64,000 nucleotides of DNA from contig NZ_JAAEDI010000010.1 in the NCBI RefSeq assembly GCF_018129025.1, forward strand, positions 62,001 to 126,000, written 5' to 3'. The notes under the pieces are model-generated. The model made no database searches, was not told where the DNA came from, and saw nothing but the letters and a program-made list of their open reading frames with translations. A program made the translations under genes and the position numbers. The stretch comes from Neoroseomonas terrae (GTDB lineage: Bacteria; Pseudomonadota; Alphaproteobacteria; Acetobacterales; Acetobacteraceae). How positions within the stretch are numbered: the stretch's first letter is position 1; every line of letters begins with the position of its first letter. This document shows, piece after piece, positions 41,697-51,131 of this stretch.

Positions 41697-42899
41697 ATGA
41701 ACGCTATCGATCGCAGCGCTACCGCCATCAGCCGTCCAGTCGCAGAACGCTACGCGCGGGTTCGGTCGAGGACGGAAGCCTTGGCTGCTCCCCTCTCACC
41801 CGAGGACCAGGTGGTCCAATCCATGCCGGACGCGAGCCCGACGAAATGGCATCGGGCGCACACGACCTGGTTCTTCGAGACCTTCCTGCTGTTGCCCTTC
41901 GTGCCAGGATACAAGAGGGTCGACGAAAGCTTCGCCGTCCTCTTCAACTCCTACTACGTCGCCGCGGGGCCACGGCATGCGAGGCCTCAGCGCGGCATCC
42001 TGACCCGTCCCAGCAATGACGAGGTCACGGCGTATCGCGGTGCGGTCGACCTCGCCATGGCGGAGCTGCTGCGCGACCCGCCGGCGGAGGCGCTGCCGCT
42101 GATCGACCTCGGCCTTCAACACGAGGAGCAGCATCAGGAATTGCTGCTGACCGACATCCTGCACGCGCTCTCGGGCAATCCGCTGCGCCCCGCCTATGAC
42201 GCCGGCTGGCATGCGCCGGCGAGTGCCGGTGGCACCGCCCGCATGCTCGACGGCCCGGAGGGCGTGGTCGAGATCGGCCACGGCGGGCCGGGCTTCGCCT
42301 TCGACAACGAGACGCCGCGCCACCGGACGTATCTGGCGCCCTTCCGCATTTCCGACCGCCTGATCCGCAACGGCGAATGGCTCGCCTTCATGGAGGATGG
42401 CGGCTATCGGAACGCCCTGCTCTGGATGAGCGATGGCTGGGCGGCCTGCCAGGCCGAGGGGTGGGAGGCGCCGCTCTACTGGGAGCGTCGCGACGGCGCG
42501 TGGTGGCAGTTCGGCCTCGGCGGCCTGCGATCGGTCGACCCGCTCATGCCTGTCCGGCATGTCTCCTGGTACGAGGCGGACGCCTTCGCCCGTTGGACCG
42601 GCAAGCGCTTGCCGACCGAGCAAGAGTGGGAAGCCGCTGAGACCCTGGAGGGCTTCGCCGAGCGGTCGGACATTGCTTGGCAGTGGACCGGCAGCGCCTA
42701 TCGTCCCTATCCCGGCTTCACGCCCTGGGCGGGCGCCGTCGGCGAGTACAATGGCAAGTTCATGATCGGGCAGATGGTACTGCGCGGTGGGTCGCTCGCG
42801 ACGTCGCCAGGGCATGCACGGCCGAGCTACCGAAACTTCTTCCCGCCCGGTGCGCGCTGGCAATTCACTGGCGTGCGGGTGGCGGAGGATGCAGCGTGA
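41697..42899 (+). CDS. egtB: Ergothioneine biosynthesis sulfoxide synthase
   Basis: A 400-residue non-haem iron enzyme that joins hercynine to (gamma-glutamyl-)cysteine with oxygen. The DinB-like iron domain has WHRAHTTWFFE with the first His (His52) and the HEEQHQE motif with His142 and His146. The C-terminal FGE-sulfatase domain ends MVLRGGSLATSPGHARPSYRNFFPPGARWQFTGVR. It overlaps egtD by 4 bases (GTGA). egtC and egtE are not in the window, as in many proteobacteria that use cysteine directly. Confidence 0.95.
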   Translation: MNAIDRSATAISRPVAERYARVRSRTEALAAPLSPEDQVVQSMPDASPTKWHRAHTTWFFETFLLLPFVPGYKRVDESFAVLFNSYYVAAGPRHARPQRGILTRPSNDEVTAYRGAVDLAMAELLRDPPAEALPLIDLGLQHEEQHQELLLTDILHALSGNPLRPAYDAGWHAPASAGGTARMLDGPEGVVEIGHGGPGFAFDNETPRHRTYLAPFRISDRLIRNGEWLAFMEDGGYRNALLWMSDGWAACQAEGWEAPLYWERRDGAWWQFGLGGLRSVDPLMPVRHVSWYEADAFARWTGKRLPTEQEWEAAETLEGFAERSDIAWQWTGSAYRPYPGFTPWAGAVGEYNGKFMIGQMVLRGGSLATSPGHARPSYRNFFPPGARWQFTGVRVAEDAA

Positions 42900-43855
42900 G
42901 CGGCGCGGTCAGTCGCGATGCTGCGTCATCGCAAGCCGAAGCGCTGCGAGCCGACGCGTTGGCCGGGCTAGCCGCTTCGCCGAAAAGCCTCCCCTGCAAA
43001 TGGTTGTACGACGCGGAGGGGTGCAGGCTGTTCGAAGCCATTACCCGGCTCTCCGAATACTATCCCACGCGCACGGAGGTGCGGATCCTGCACGAGAGCG
43101 GGCCGGACATCGCCGATGCCATCGGCCCCGGCGCCGCGGTCGTCGAGTTCGGCCCCGGCGACGGCACCAAGGCCGTGCAACTGCTTGGCACGCTCCAGGC
43201 GCCGGCCGCCTATCTTCCCGTCGATATCGCCGCCGAATGGCTTGATGCGGCGGCCGCGCGCGTGTCCGCCGCCTTTCCGGACCTCAGGGTTCGGCCGGTC
43301 GTGGCGGATTTCACATTGCCCTTCGACCTGGGCGGACGGGCGGCCGGCAGCAGGACGCATCTCGGCTTCTTCCCCGGGTCAACCATCGGGAACTTCGAGG
43401 CACGGGAGGCGGTCGCCTTCCTGAGTCGCGCCCGCGCCAGTCTCCGGCCCGGGGCTCGTATGCTGCTCGGCGCAGACCTCGTGAAGGAGACCACAGTTCT
43501 CGAGGCGGCCTATGATGACGCGGCCGGCGTCACGGCCGCTTTCGACCTCAACCTGCTTGCCCGATTGAATCGCGAGGCCGGTGCCGACTTCGACCTCGCT
43601 TCCTTCCGTCACGAGGCGCGTTGGAATGCGCGGCTCGAACGGATCGAAATGCATCTGGTCGCGCGGCATGCGGCGAGCGTGATGGTTGCTGGCCATCGCT
43701 TTCGCTTCGCCGCGGGCGAAAGCATCCATACCGAGAGCAGCCACAAGTACAGCCCGGACCGCCTCCGCGCGCTCGCCGAGGCCGCGGGCTGGCGGCCCGT
43801 CAGGATGTGGACCGATCCGGAGCAGCTCTTCTCAGTGTGGTTGCTGGAAAGCTGA
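42896..43855 (+). CDS. egtD: L-histidine N-alpha-methyltransferase
   Basis: A 319-residue SAM-dependent enzyme that trimethylates histidine to hercynine, the first step of ergothioneine synthesis. Landmarks are PCKWLYDAEGCRLFEAITRLSEYYPTRTE, VVEFGPGDGTKAVQLL (SAM site), FFPGSTIGNFE and the C-terminal AGESIHTESSHKYSPDRLRALAE. The start is the GTG at 42896, which overlaps the egtB stop. A longer in-frame extension into egtB has no family similarity. Confidence 0.95.
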   Translation: MSGAVSRDAASSQAEALRADALAGLAASPKSLPCKWLYDAEGCRLFEAITRLSEYYPTRTEVRILHESGPDIADAIGPGAAVVEFGPGDGTKAVQLLGTLQAPAAYLPVDIAAEWLDAAAARVSAAFPDLRVRPVVADFTLPFDLGGRAAGSRTHLGFFPGSTIGNFEAREAVAFLSRARASLRPGARMLLGADLVKETTVLEAAYDDAAGVTAAFDLNLLARLNREAGADFDLASFRHEARWNARLERIEMHLVARHAASVMVAGHRFRFAAGESIHTESSHKYSPDRLRALAEAAGWRPVRMWTDPEQLFSVWLLES

Positions 43856-44079
43856 TCCGCGAGCCGTTTGCGTGAAGGCATGCCTCACACCACGGGACCC
43901 CGGCTGCGGCGGTTCCCGCTCTTGTCTGTCGAGGAGAGATCTCGGCAATCAGTTGACCGGTGCAGATCCTGCAGGCGCCGCTCAAAGGATTGCCGCAGGT
44001 GAGTTCGCTGCGGCCGCCGTCAGCCCTGCTCGCCTTCGGCCGCGATTGATCGGGAGGCGCCAGCGCGGTCAGCAGCCGC

Positions 44080-44919
44080 TCACGGCGCCCGCGCCGGGGG
44101 CCGGGAGACGCGGGCCTCGTCGCCGCTGAAACCGAGGCGGCATACAGTGCCGCCGTGGAATCGCGCCTCGATGCTACCTGGCTCCGGCGCGATTGCTTCG
44201 ATCTCGCTGGCGAAGACTTCGGCGTCGTCGATTGGGTTGAAGCCGATATGCGTCCGGGCCGTCTCATCACGCCCCCACCGCGCACGCGCATTGGCGGAGA
44301 CCCCGTAGAGGACCAGGAAATGGAAGGGCGGTGCCTCGACGCAGCAGCGCGCCAACCGCGCCATGTCGCCATGGCTGATCCAGGCTCCAAGTTCCCGCGC
44401 ATTGCCGGGCCGGGCACGGAATGCCCCGATGCGCAGGCATGCCACCTCGATGCCATGCTTGTCGGCATAAAGTCGTCCGAGCGCCTCGCCGAAGACCTTG
44501 GTGGCGCCGTAGATGCCGCTCGGGCGCGGCGGTTCCGTCGTACCGACGGTGTCCTCCGCCGGGTAGAAGCCGATGACGTGGTTGCTGCTGGCAAAGATGA
44601 CCCGTCGCACGCCGTTAATCCGTGCCGCTTCAAACAGCTGGTGGCATCCGATCACATTCGCCTGCAGGATGTCGGCGTGCGTGCCGCCGGTCTCACGTGG
44701 GACGCCAGCGAGATGGATGACGCAATCCACACCCTGGGTCGCTGCCAGAGCGATGCCCGGCTCCGCGAGATCGCCCTGCATGGTTTCGACGCCGGCACTT
44801 TGATCGGCGATCGTGCGACGATCATGCAGCCGGACACATCGAGCGGATTGCGTCACGGCTGTTCGGATGACCGTGCCGATCTCCCCCGCGGCGCCCGTGA
44901 TCAGCAACCGGTTCCACAC
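44080..44919 (-). CDS. NAD-dependent epimerase/dehydratase, uronate-dehydrogenase-like
   Basis: A 279-residue extended SDR. NAD binding is by LLITGAAGEIG near the start; catalysis by Tyr and Lys of IYGATKVFGEALGRLYADKHGIEVACLRIGAF, a pattern close to bacterial uronate dehydrogenases. I use the GTG at 44919, seven bases after the stop of the upstream TctC gene, because the longer frame to 44967 would overlap that gene by 41 bases. It forms an operon with the receptor at 44927-45907, whose ligand may be its substrate, perhaps a sugar acid or hexuronate. Confidence 0.85.
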   Translation of the reverse strand: MWNRLLITGAAGEIGTVIRTAVTQSARCVRLHDRRTIADQSAGVETMQGDLAEPGIALAATQGVDCVIHLAGVPRETGGTHADILQANVIGCHQLFEAARINGVRRVIFASSNHVIGFYPAEDTVGTTEPPRPSGIYGATKVFGEALGRLYADKHGIEVACLRIGAFRARPGNARELGAWISHGDMARLARCCVEAPPFHFLVLYGVSANARARWGRDETARTHIGFNPIDDAEVFASEIEAIAPEPGSIEARFHGGTVCRLGFSGDEARVSRPPARAP

Positions 44920-44926
44920 GCGACCG

Positions 44927-45907
44927 CTAGCCCTCGACCGTGATGTTGGCAACGCGGACGATCTCACCGAACTTCTCGGCCTCTGCGGTCACGAAGCTAC
45001 GTGATTCCTCAAGCCCCATGGATTGCACGAGCAAGCCCTGGCCCTCGAACCGAGCGCGCAGCTCCGCATCGCGCAGCGCGGATGCCAGCACACCGTGGAG
45101 CTGGACCATGAGGGGCTCCGGCGTCGCCGCCGGCGCGAAGACGCCGAAGAAATTCACCAGCTCATACGCGGCCAGCGGCGCGTATTCCGACACGCTCGGG
45201 ACATCCGGAAGCTGGGGCATCCGCTCCTTGGACGTCACGGCGATCGCACGGATCCGGCCCTCCCGGATCAGCGGCAGCGCCGATGCCAGACTGTTGTAGC
45301 CGAACTGCACCTGGCCCGACGCAATGTCCAGCACCGCAGGCCCCGAGCCACGATAAGGCACATGGAGCGTGCGGATGCCGGCCATGTGGTTCAAAAGCTC
45401 GCCGGCGAGATGCTGCGGATTGCCGATGCCGGAGGACGAGTACGAGAACCGGCCAGGCGCCGCCTCCGCGGCCGCGACGAGCTCCGGCACGTTGCGGAAC
45501 GGGGCCTCGGGATTGGCCATCACGACGTTGGGCACCTTGACCACCACCATGATTGGCCGAATGTCGCGCACGGGCCGATAGGTCATCCGATCGCGAAACA
45601 GGTGATGGTTGATCGCCGTCTCGCCCGCCCCGCCGAGCATCAACGTGTAGCCGTCAGCGGCCGACTGAGCGAGCGCCTGAGCAGCAATCATACCGGAGGC
45701 GCCGCTCCGGTTCTCGACCACGACGGGCTGCCCGAGGCCCGCGCGTAGCGGCTCCGCCAACAGGCGGGCAGCGATGTCCTGCCCGCCACCGGCCGCGTAG
45801 GGCACGAGCATCCTAATCGGGCGGCTGGGATAGGATTGCCCAAGGGCCGGCAGCGACAAGGTCGACAGAGCAGCGGCGCCCATGATGGCGTTCCGGCGAC
45901 CGATCAT
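44927..45907 (-). CDS. TTT-type (Bug/TctC) substrate-binding protein
   Basis: A 326-residue Bug receptor. GGGAGGAA precedes the ATG at 45907. The signal MIGRRNAIMGAAALSTLSLPALGQ leads to SYPSRPIRMLVPYAAGGGQD. Other landmarks are VVENRSGASGMIAAQ, ADGYTLMLGGAGE, HVPYRGSGPAVLD and LPDVPSVSEYAPL. It heads a two-gene operon with the uronate-dehydrogenase-like gene. It is divergent from the gamma-glutamyltransferase gene (227-base gap). Confidence 0.93.
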   Translation of the reverse strand: MIGRRNAIMGAAALSTLSLPALGQSYPSRPIRMLVPYAAGGGQDIAARLLAEPLRAGLGQPVVVENRSGASGMIAAQALAQSAADGYTLMLGGAGETAINHHLFRDRMTYRPVRDIRPIMVVVKVPNVVMANPEAPFRNVPELVAAAEAAPGRFSYSSSGIGNPQHLAGELLNHMAGIRTLHVPYRGSGPAVLDIASGQVQFGYNSLASALPLIREGRIRAIAVTSKERMPQLPDVPSVSEYAPLAAYELVNFFGVFAPAATPEPLMVQLHGVLASALRDAELRARFEGQGLLVQSMGLEESRSFVTAEAEKFGEIVRVANITVEG

Positions 45908-46134
45908 CCATTTCCTCCCGCATTTGCACCGATGCTAGCCTGGGTCATCCGATGTCACTAGGTGCCCGATCGCGCGATCCTGGTCCAACAGCGCCATCTC
46001 AACAGGGCGCGTGACGCGCGTACCGATCCTCCGTCGTGCGGCGGAAACGCCACGCGGCGACGGGAACGCGGCCATGGTGACGGCCCCGCCCGACTGCGGC
46101 ACGCTGTCAGCCACGCCGAGTAGGGACCGCCCGC

Positions 46135-47748
46135 ATGAATCATATCAAAGGTATCGTCGTCTGCCCGCAGCCACGCGCTGCCGATGCTGGCGCCGATATC
46201 CTCCGACGCGGCGGGACCGCATTCGACGCGGCCCTGGCCGCCGCCTTTTGCCAGATGGTGCAGGACCCCTTCATGTGCGGCATGGGCGGCATGGGGACGC
46301 TCCAGTTCCGCGACTCGCGATCGGGCGCGCACGGCATGATCGATTTCCATGCCCGCGCTGGTTCCCGCGTCATCCCGGATATGTGGGCGAACCAGAGCAA
46401 GGGGCGATCGGAAATCTCGGCCTACTCGATCTTCGACGATTACCGCTCCGAACTCGGGTACAGCGCCATCATGACGCCCGGCACCGTGGCGGGCTTCGCG
46501 CGTTTCCACGAGCGCCTCTGCACCTGGGACTGGGCCGATCTTCTCGCACCTGCGATCCGCATGGCGCGGGAGGGCATGGTCGTGACGCCATTCTTTCGCG
46601 AGTTCCTGACGCGCCGGCCGCAGCCGGGGCTGCCGGACGGCAAGCGGCGGGTGACCAGCTCGCCCGGCTGCGCGGCGCTTTATCTCCGCCCGGATGGCGA
46701 ACTGCACGAGGTAGGCGACCTCATCCGGCACCCCGAGATGGCAGCGACGCTGCAGCGGATCGGGGAGAAGGGCGCGGCCGACTTCTACACCGGCGAGATC
46801 GCCGGCGTGATCTCCGAGGATTTCGGCCGCAGCGGCGCCTTCGTCACCGCACAGGATCTCGCGGCCTATCGCGTGGTCGAGGCCGCGCCGGTGATCGGAA
46901 CCTATCGCGGATACCGGATCGCATCGAACCCTCCGCCGGGCTCGGGCGCCGTGCTGATCGCAATGCTGAACATCCTGGAGAACTTCGATCTCGCGGCCGA
47001 GCATGCCGGCAGCGCTGCGCATTTCGACCTCGTCGCGCGCGCGATGGCCGCAGCGCATGAGGATCGTGAGCAATGGCTCGGCGATCCTGCCTTCGTCGAG
47101 GTTCCCGTCGAGGAGATGATGTCGAAGGCTCGCGCCGCGGCCTGGGCGGCAAAGATACGTGACGGATGGCTGCCCGGCGGACGGAAGGCCGCGCCCCCAT
47201 CCTGCACGACGCACCTATCGGTTTGGGACGCCGCCGGAAACTGCGTCTCGGTCACGCATACGCTTGGCACCGGTGCCGGCGTCGTCACGGGCGGCCTCGG
47301 CTTCAACTGGAACAATGCGATGAAGCTGTTCGACGTGCAGCCCGGTCGGTCGAACAGCATCGCCGCGGGCAAGGCCCGCACCACCGGCATGGTTCCGACC
47401 ATGGTGTTCAAGGGCGACGAGCCCTGGATGATCGTCGGCGCACCGGGCGGCAGCGTCATCATATCCGCGGTGCTGACCACCATCGTCAACGCCATCGACT
47501 TCGGGATGACCGCGGTCGAGGCCGTATCCTTCCCCCGCATCCACTGCGAGGGCGGGCCGGTCTTCTGTGAGGCGCGGGTACAGGGTGATGTGGTGGACGC
47601 GCTTCGCGGTCTTGGGCACGAGATCCGGCACTCGCCGATCTCGTACGACGCGGGCATGAGCCGCGCGCACGCCATCCTGCTCAAGGGCGGACGGCCGAGC
47701 GGCGGTGCCGATCCCCGCGGCGGCGGCGGCGTTGCCATCGCGTGGTGA
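46135..47748 (+). CDS. Gamma-glutamyltransferase family protein
   Basis: A 537-residue Ntn-hydrolase of the gamma-glutamyltranspeptidase/cephalosporin-acylase family. The large-subunit part has RGGTAFDAALAAAFCQMVQDPFMCGMGGMGT. The autoprocessing nucleophile is a Thr in SCTTHLSVWDAAGNCVSVTHTLG near residue 360. The downstream GTGAGVVTGGLGFNWNNAMKLFD region is typical. No signal peptide is evident, so it may be cytoplasmic, unlike the periplasmic Ggt of E. coli. The nearby receptor genes may import its substrate. True glutathione hydrolysis is not shown. Confidence 0.9.
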   Translation: MNHIKGIVVCPQPRAADAGADILRRGGTAFDAALAAAFCQMVQDPFMCGMGGMGTLQFRDSRSGAHGMIDFHARAGSRVIPDMWANQSKGRSEISAYSIFDDYRSELGYSAIMTPGTVAGFARFHERLCTWDWADLLAPAIRMAREGMVVTPFFREFLTRRPQPGLPDGKRRVTSSPGCAALYLRPDGELHEVGDLIRHPEMAATLQRIGEKGAADFYTGEIAGVISEDFGRSGAFVTAQDLAAYRVVEAAPVIGTYRGYRIASNPPPGSGAVLIAMLNILENFDLAAEHAGSAAHFDLVARAMAAAHEDREQWLGDPAFVEVPVEEMMSKARAAAWAAKIRDGWLPGGRKAAPPSCTTHLSVWDAAGNCVSVTHTLGTGAGVVTGGLGFNWNNAMKLFDVQPGRSNSIAAGKARTTGMVPTMVFKGDEPWMIVGAPGGSVIISAVLTTIVNAIDFGMTAVEAVSFPRIHCEGGPVFCEARVQGDVVDALRGLGHEIRHSPISYDAGMSRAHAILLKGGRPSGGADPRGGGGVAIAW

Positions 47749-47860
47749 ACATGGAAATCGCTTTAGCGTTGGAGGACGATATCCGCCCAGGGTCGGACAT
47801 CGGGTGCGGCGTTCTCGGCGTCCGGCACTCGATTCTATCCAGGCCCAGACTCTAGCAAGC

Positions 47861-47886
47861 GGCCGGCGGGGCGTTCCCCACCGGCC
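47861..47886. terminator. Strong hairpin between convergent ggt-like and tctA genes
   Basis: GGCCGG-C-GGGG, loop CGTT, CCCC-A-CCGGCC: an 11-position stem with one mismatch. It lies five bases past the tctA stop (minus strand) and 113 past the gamma-glutamyltransferase stop. No T-run follows on either strand. It is likely to work as a bidirectional or Rho-assisted terminator. Confidence 0.5.
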
Positions 47887-47891
47887 TGCGG

Positions 47892-49379
47892 CTATGCCCG
47901 TGCCGCTCGCCCCCCACGCAGCAGGCGCGACACCATGGGCCAAAGTAGCCCGGTTATGGTCAAGGCAAACAGCGTGAGCGCAATCGGTCGCCCGAGGAAA
48001 CCCGCCAAATCATCATCGAAGATGATCAGCGACTGCTTCAATGTCTCCTCGACCATCGCACCGAGCACGAGGCCCATGATCAGCGGTGCCGGCGAGAAGC
48101 CGGTGCGGCGGAACAGGAACCCGACGACGCCAGCCACCAGCATCACGAGCACGTCGCCCATCGACTGGTTCGGTCCGTAGGCACCGATAACCGACAGCAC
48201 GAAGACGGACGGCCAAAGGATCGCCGGCGGGATCAAGGAGATCCGCGCGAAGAGCTTCGCCATGGACAGTCCCATAACGAGATAGAAGAGGTTTGCCGCA
48301 AGCATGGAGGCGAAGACCGCGTAGAGCAGCGTCGGCTGCTCGGTAAACAAATGCGGCCCCGGCCGCACGCCCTGCACGATCAGCCCGGCAAGGATGATCG
48401 CGGTCGTGGCGCTGCCCGGGATGCCGAGCGCGAGCGTTGGCACCATGGATCCACCGACAGCCGCGTTGTTTGCCGCCTCCGGCCCGGCCACGCCCTCGAT
48501 GCTGCCCTTGCCGAACTCGTGTTTGTACTTCGACCAGCGCCGCGTCTCATTGTAGCCGATCAGCGCCGCGGTTGTGGCGCCGAGCGCGGGCAGCACGCCG
48601 ATGAAGGTGCCAACCGCGCTGCCAACCCAGATCGAGCGGTTGCACTTCTTGAACTCGGCCCAGCCCGGCACCCGCGCCGCGTCGAGGTGAATGATCTGCG
48701 CCTTGCCCACGCGCTTCGCCGCTTGGTCCAGCATCTCCCCCACCGCGAACAGGCCGATCAGCACCGGCACGAAGCCGATACCGTCTGACAGTTCATAGAT
48801 GCCGAAGGAGAAGCGCTCGATCCCGGTGGTCAAGTCCATCCCGACCGTCGCGATCAACAGCCCGAGCACCGCGGCGATGAGGTTCTTGAGCGGGCTATCC
48901 CCGCCGATGGCGGCGCACATCGACAGCCCGAACAGCGCGATCGCAAAGTATTCCGGCGGCCCGAAGCTGTAGGCCGCACGTGCAAGCAGCGGCGCCGCGA
49001 CGATCAGCACGAAGACTGAGACGATCCCCCCGATCGCCGAGGCGATGGCGGAGATGCCGAGCGCAAGTCCCGCCTGCCCCTTCTCTGCCATCTTGAAGCC
49101 CTCGAGAGCGGTAGCGCTGGCCGAGGGGTCGCCCGGTGCATTCACCATGATGGCGGTAATCGATCCGCCGAAGTTCGCCGCACAATAGATTGCACCGAGG
49201 AAGCAGATCGCCGGGATCGGTCCCATCGCGATCGTCATGGGCAGTAGCAGCGCGATGGTCGTCGAGCCGCTGATACCCGGCAGCGCCCCCACGAAGATGC
49301 CGAGCACAGTGCCCAGCAGAACCATCAGCATTACATAGGGATCGATGAGAATGGCGAGGCCGCCAAGAAAGCCCTCCAT
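47892..49379 (-). CDS. tctA: TTT large membrane subunit TctA
   Basis: A 495-residue polytopic membrane protein (about 11-12 hydrophobic helices). It has the TctA signatures FVGALPGISGSTTIALLLPMTI, MVNAPGDPSASATALEG, and, in the second repeat, IGVLPALGATTAALIGYNETRRWSKYKHEFGKGSIEGVAGPEAANNAAVGGSMVPTLALGIPGS (split repeats of the fold). The start at 49379 is five bases after the tctB stop. It is the only TctA in the window and therefore a possible shared channel for many orphan receptors. Confidence 0.95.
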   Translation of the reverse strand: MEGFLGGLAILIDPYVMLMVLLGTVLGIFVGALPGISGSTTIALLLPMTIAMGPIPAICFLGAIYCAANFGGSITAIMVNAPGDPSASATALEGFKMAEKGQAGLALGISAIASAIGGIVSVFVLIVAAPLLARAAYSFGPPEYFAIALFGLSMCAAIGGDSPLKNLIAAVLGLLIATVGMDLTTGIERFSFGIYELSDGIGFVPVLIGLFAVGEMLDQAAKRVGKAQIIHLDAARVPGWAEFKKCNRSIWVGSAVGTFIGVLPALGATTAALIGYNETRRWSKYKHEFGKGSIEGVAGPEAANNAAVGGSMVPTLALGIPGSATTAIILAGLIVQGVRPGPHLFTEQPTLLYAVFASMLAANLFYLVMGLSMAKLFARISLIPPAILWPSVFVLSVIGAYGPNQSMGDVLVMLVAGVVGFLFRRTGFSPAPLIMGLVLGAMVEETLKQSLIIFDDDLAGFLGRPIALTLFALTITGLLWPMVSRLLRGGRAARA

Positions 49380-49384
49380 GCGTC

Positions 49385-49852
49385 TCAGCCCCCCAACGCG
49401 GCGCCGAGCCACCCGGTCGGCAGCGTCAGGCGAAACAGCTTCGCGAAAATGACCCAAAGCGCGAGCGTGAACCCCGCGGCGTTGAGCAGCAGGATCCGCA
49501 ACGGCATCGCACCCCAGATCAGTCCGGCTGCCACCAGAAACACTGGGATGGCCGCCCAGAGGCCGATGACCTCGAGCGCCGGCAGGAACAGCAGGCAGAT
49601 GCCGAAGACCGCCCAAGCCCCGCGGTCGAGCGGCGGCGCGTCCCCCTCGGATGGCGCCGTGCCGGGCGTCATCGCCAGCAGCCCGGCGAGCCCGAGCAGC
49701 ACGAGGCAAAGCAGCCGCGGGAACTCTGCTGCGCCGAGGCCGGGAAGGCCAGGCGGTACGGGATCAAACCAGTAGGTGCCGACGAAGGCCGCCGCCGCCA
49801 CGGCCGCGACCGCTACGGCGATCGTGTGGTTCGGGTTGCGCGCGGTCCACAT
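49385..49852 (-). CDS. tctB: TTT small membrane subunit TctB
   Basis: A 155-residue protein with four hydrophobic segments (residues ~10-27, 45-62, 81-100 and 102-140). The FPRLLCLVLLGLAGLL region is typical of TctB. Its ATG overlaps the TctC stop by 1 base and it lies five bases before tctA, the standard tctCBA order. Confidence 0.92.
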   Translation of the reverse strand: MWTARNPNHTIAVAVAAVAAAAFVGTYWFDPVPPGLPGLGAAEFPRLLCLVLLGLAGLLAMTPGTAPSEGDAPPLDRGAWAVFGICLLFLPALEVIGLWAAIPVFLVAAGLIWGAMPLRILLLNAAGFTLALWVIFAKLFRLTLPTGWLGAALGG

Positions 49853-50838
49853 CAGCCGCGAAGCAGTCCGAGTGCCTGCAGCGCCTCGCGCCCGTCGCGA
49901 TTGAATTGCGTGAGCTGGGCACCCCAGGCCTCCCGCCCAGTAACACTTTCCGGCATCTGGCCGGTGTTCTGGAGGTAAGTTCGGTAGACCTGCCCCGACA
50001 TCGCCTCGATCAGTCCGCTTTCCAGCCGTGCCACGCGATCATCCGGCGTGCCCTTGAACACGCAAAAGCCGCGCAGCGTGTAGCCGGTGGCATCGATGCC
50101 GAGCTCCTTCGCCGTCGGCACATCGGCGAAGGCCTCCAGCCGGGTCTCAGCCAGTGAAATCAGCGGCCGCACCTCGCCGGCCCGGAGCTGTGCCTCTGCT
50201 TCGCCCGGATTCACCACCGCCGTGTCGACATTGCCGCCCACCACGTTGATGACGACCTCCCCACCGCCGCGGAATGGCACGAGTGTCGGGCGCTGGATGC
50301 CCGACGCGCGACCGAAGGCGAAGATCACGACGTGGTCGGTTCCGCCGACATGCGTGCCGCCGAAGCGCAGCGACCGCTCCTTGCCCGCGTTGATCAGGTC
50401 AGCTGGGGTGCGGAAGGGGCTATCGCGTCGGACGAGAACGAGGTGCGGGTCCGCGGTGGCACGCGCCACCGGGATGAAGTCGGCGAATTGCGGCAGGGAC
50501 GGGTTGCGCAGCTGCGTGAGGATATGCGTCTGCGTCATCAGGATGATGGTGTGGCCGTCGGCCGGCTTGCTCGCAACGTACTGCAGCGCCTGTGCGCCGC
50601 TGCCGGCGGTGCGATTCACGACGGTGAATTCCTGGCCGAAGACAGCCGGCGCCTGCACCATCATCATCCGCGCAGTAATGTCAGTGCCGCCACCGACGCC
50701 GGCGTGGGTCACAATCTCGACGATGCGAGAAGGAAAGGCCGCCTGAGATCGGACCTTAGCGGGCGCAGACAGCACCGAGCCGACGGCCGCGGCTCCTATG
50801 AGGAGGCCGCGGCGAGGAAGCTTCATGGAGCCTGTCAT
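49852..50838 (-). CDS. tctC: TTT substrate-binding protein TctC with cognate tctBA
   Basis: A 328-residue Bug receptor, the only one in the window directly coupled to membrane components. The leader contains a twin-arginine-like PRRGLLIG and ends VRSQ. The mature part begins FPSRIVEIVTHAGVGGGTDITAR. Other landmarks are VVNRTAGSGAQALQY and PADGHTIILMTQTH. The IVEIVTHAGVGGGTD ligand loop differs from the IR(I/M)VVPFxPGGxxD consensus of its neighbours. The start could be 50838 or 50826. Its stop overlaps the tctB start. Confidence 0.92.
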   Translation of the reverse strand: MTGSMKLPRRGLLIGAAAVGSVLSAPAKVRSQAAFPSRIVEIVTHAGVGGGTDITARMMMVQAPAVFGQEFTVVNRTAGSGAQALQYVASKPADGHTIILMTQTHILTQLRNPSLPQFADFIPVARATADPHLVLVRRDSPFRTPADLINAGKERSLRFGGTHVGGTDHVVIFAFGRASGIQRPTLVPFRGGGEVVINVVGGNVDTAVVNPGEAEAQLRAGEVRPLISLAETRLEAFADVPTAKELGIDATGYTLRGFCVFKGTPDDRVARLESGLIEAMSGQVYRTYLQNTGQMPESVTGREAWGAQLTQFNRDGREALQALGLLRG

Positions 50839-51131
50839 CTTCCTTGTCTCCCATTGTCGCCGCCTGATGCGGCGCCCCGGAATGAGCGTCGTTGAAGCGA
50901 CGTTTGCCGCCGACCAAGGGAGGTGACGAGTGGTGTGCGCACGACATCAGGAGCAATGGGCGCCGCCATCGCGGTGGCAACGCACCGCAGTGCGGAGCGC
51001 AATTGGTCCTCGTTTCCTCCATTACTAGGGAGGAGAAAGGTATCGCTACGACCTGTCAACAGTTAGAGGCAGGCCGTCGCCGCGCACGCCGCGGCCGATC
51101 ACCAGACGGGAGGTGGCTGGCCCTCAGAGCG

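Noticed and set aside
41422..41700. 92-codon plus-strand frame before egtB
   Set aside because: No match to any family and it runs into the egtB start; not enough support for a gene or an insertion element.
45958..47214. 418-codon minus-strand frame opposite the gamma-glutamyltransferase gene
   Set aside because: The gamma-glutamyltransferase frame has all catalytic motifs; the opposite frame has none.
50886..50903. Short inverted repeat CGTCG-N6-CGACG near tctC
   Set aside because: Only five base pairs and no partner site or regulator nearby; likely chance in GC-rich DNA.
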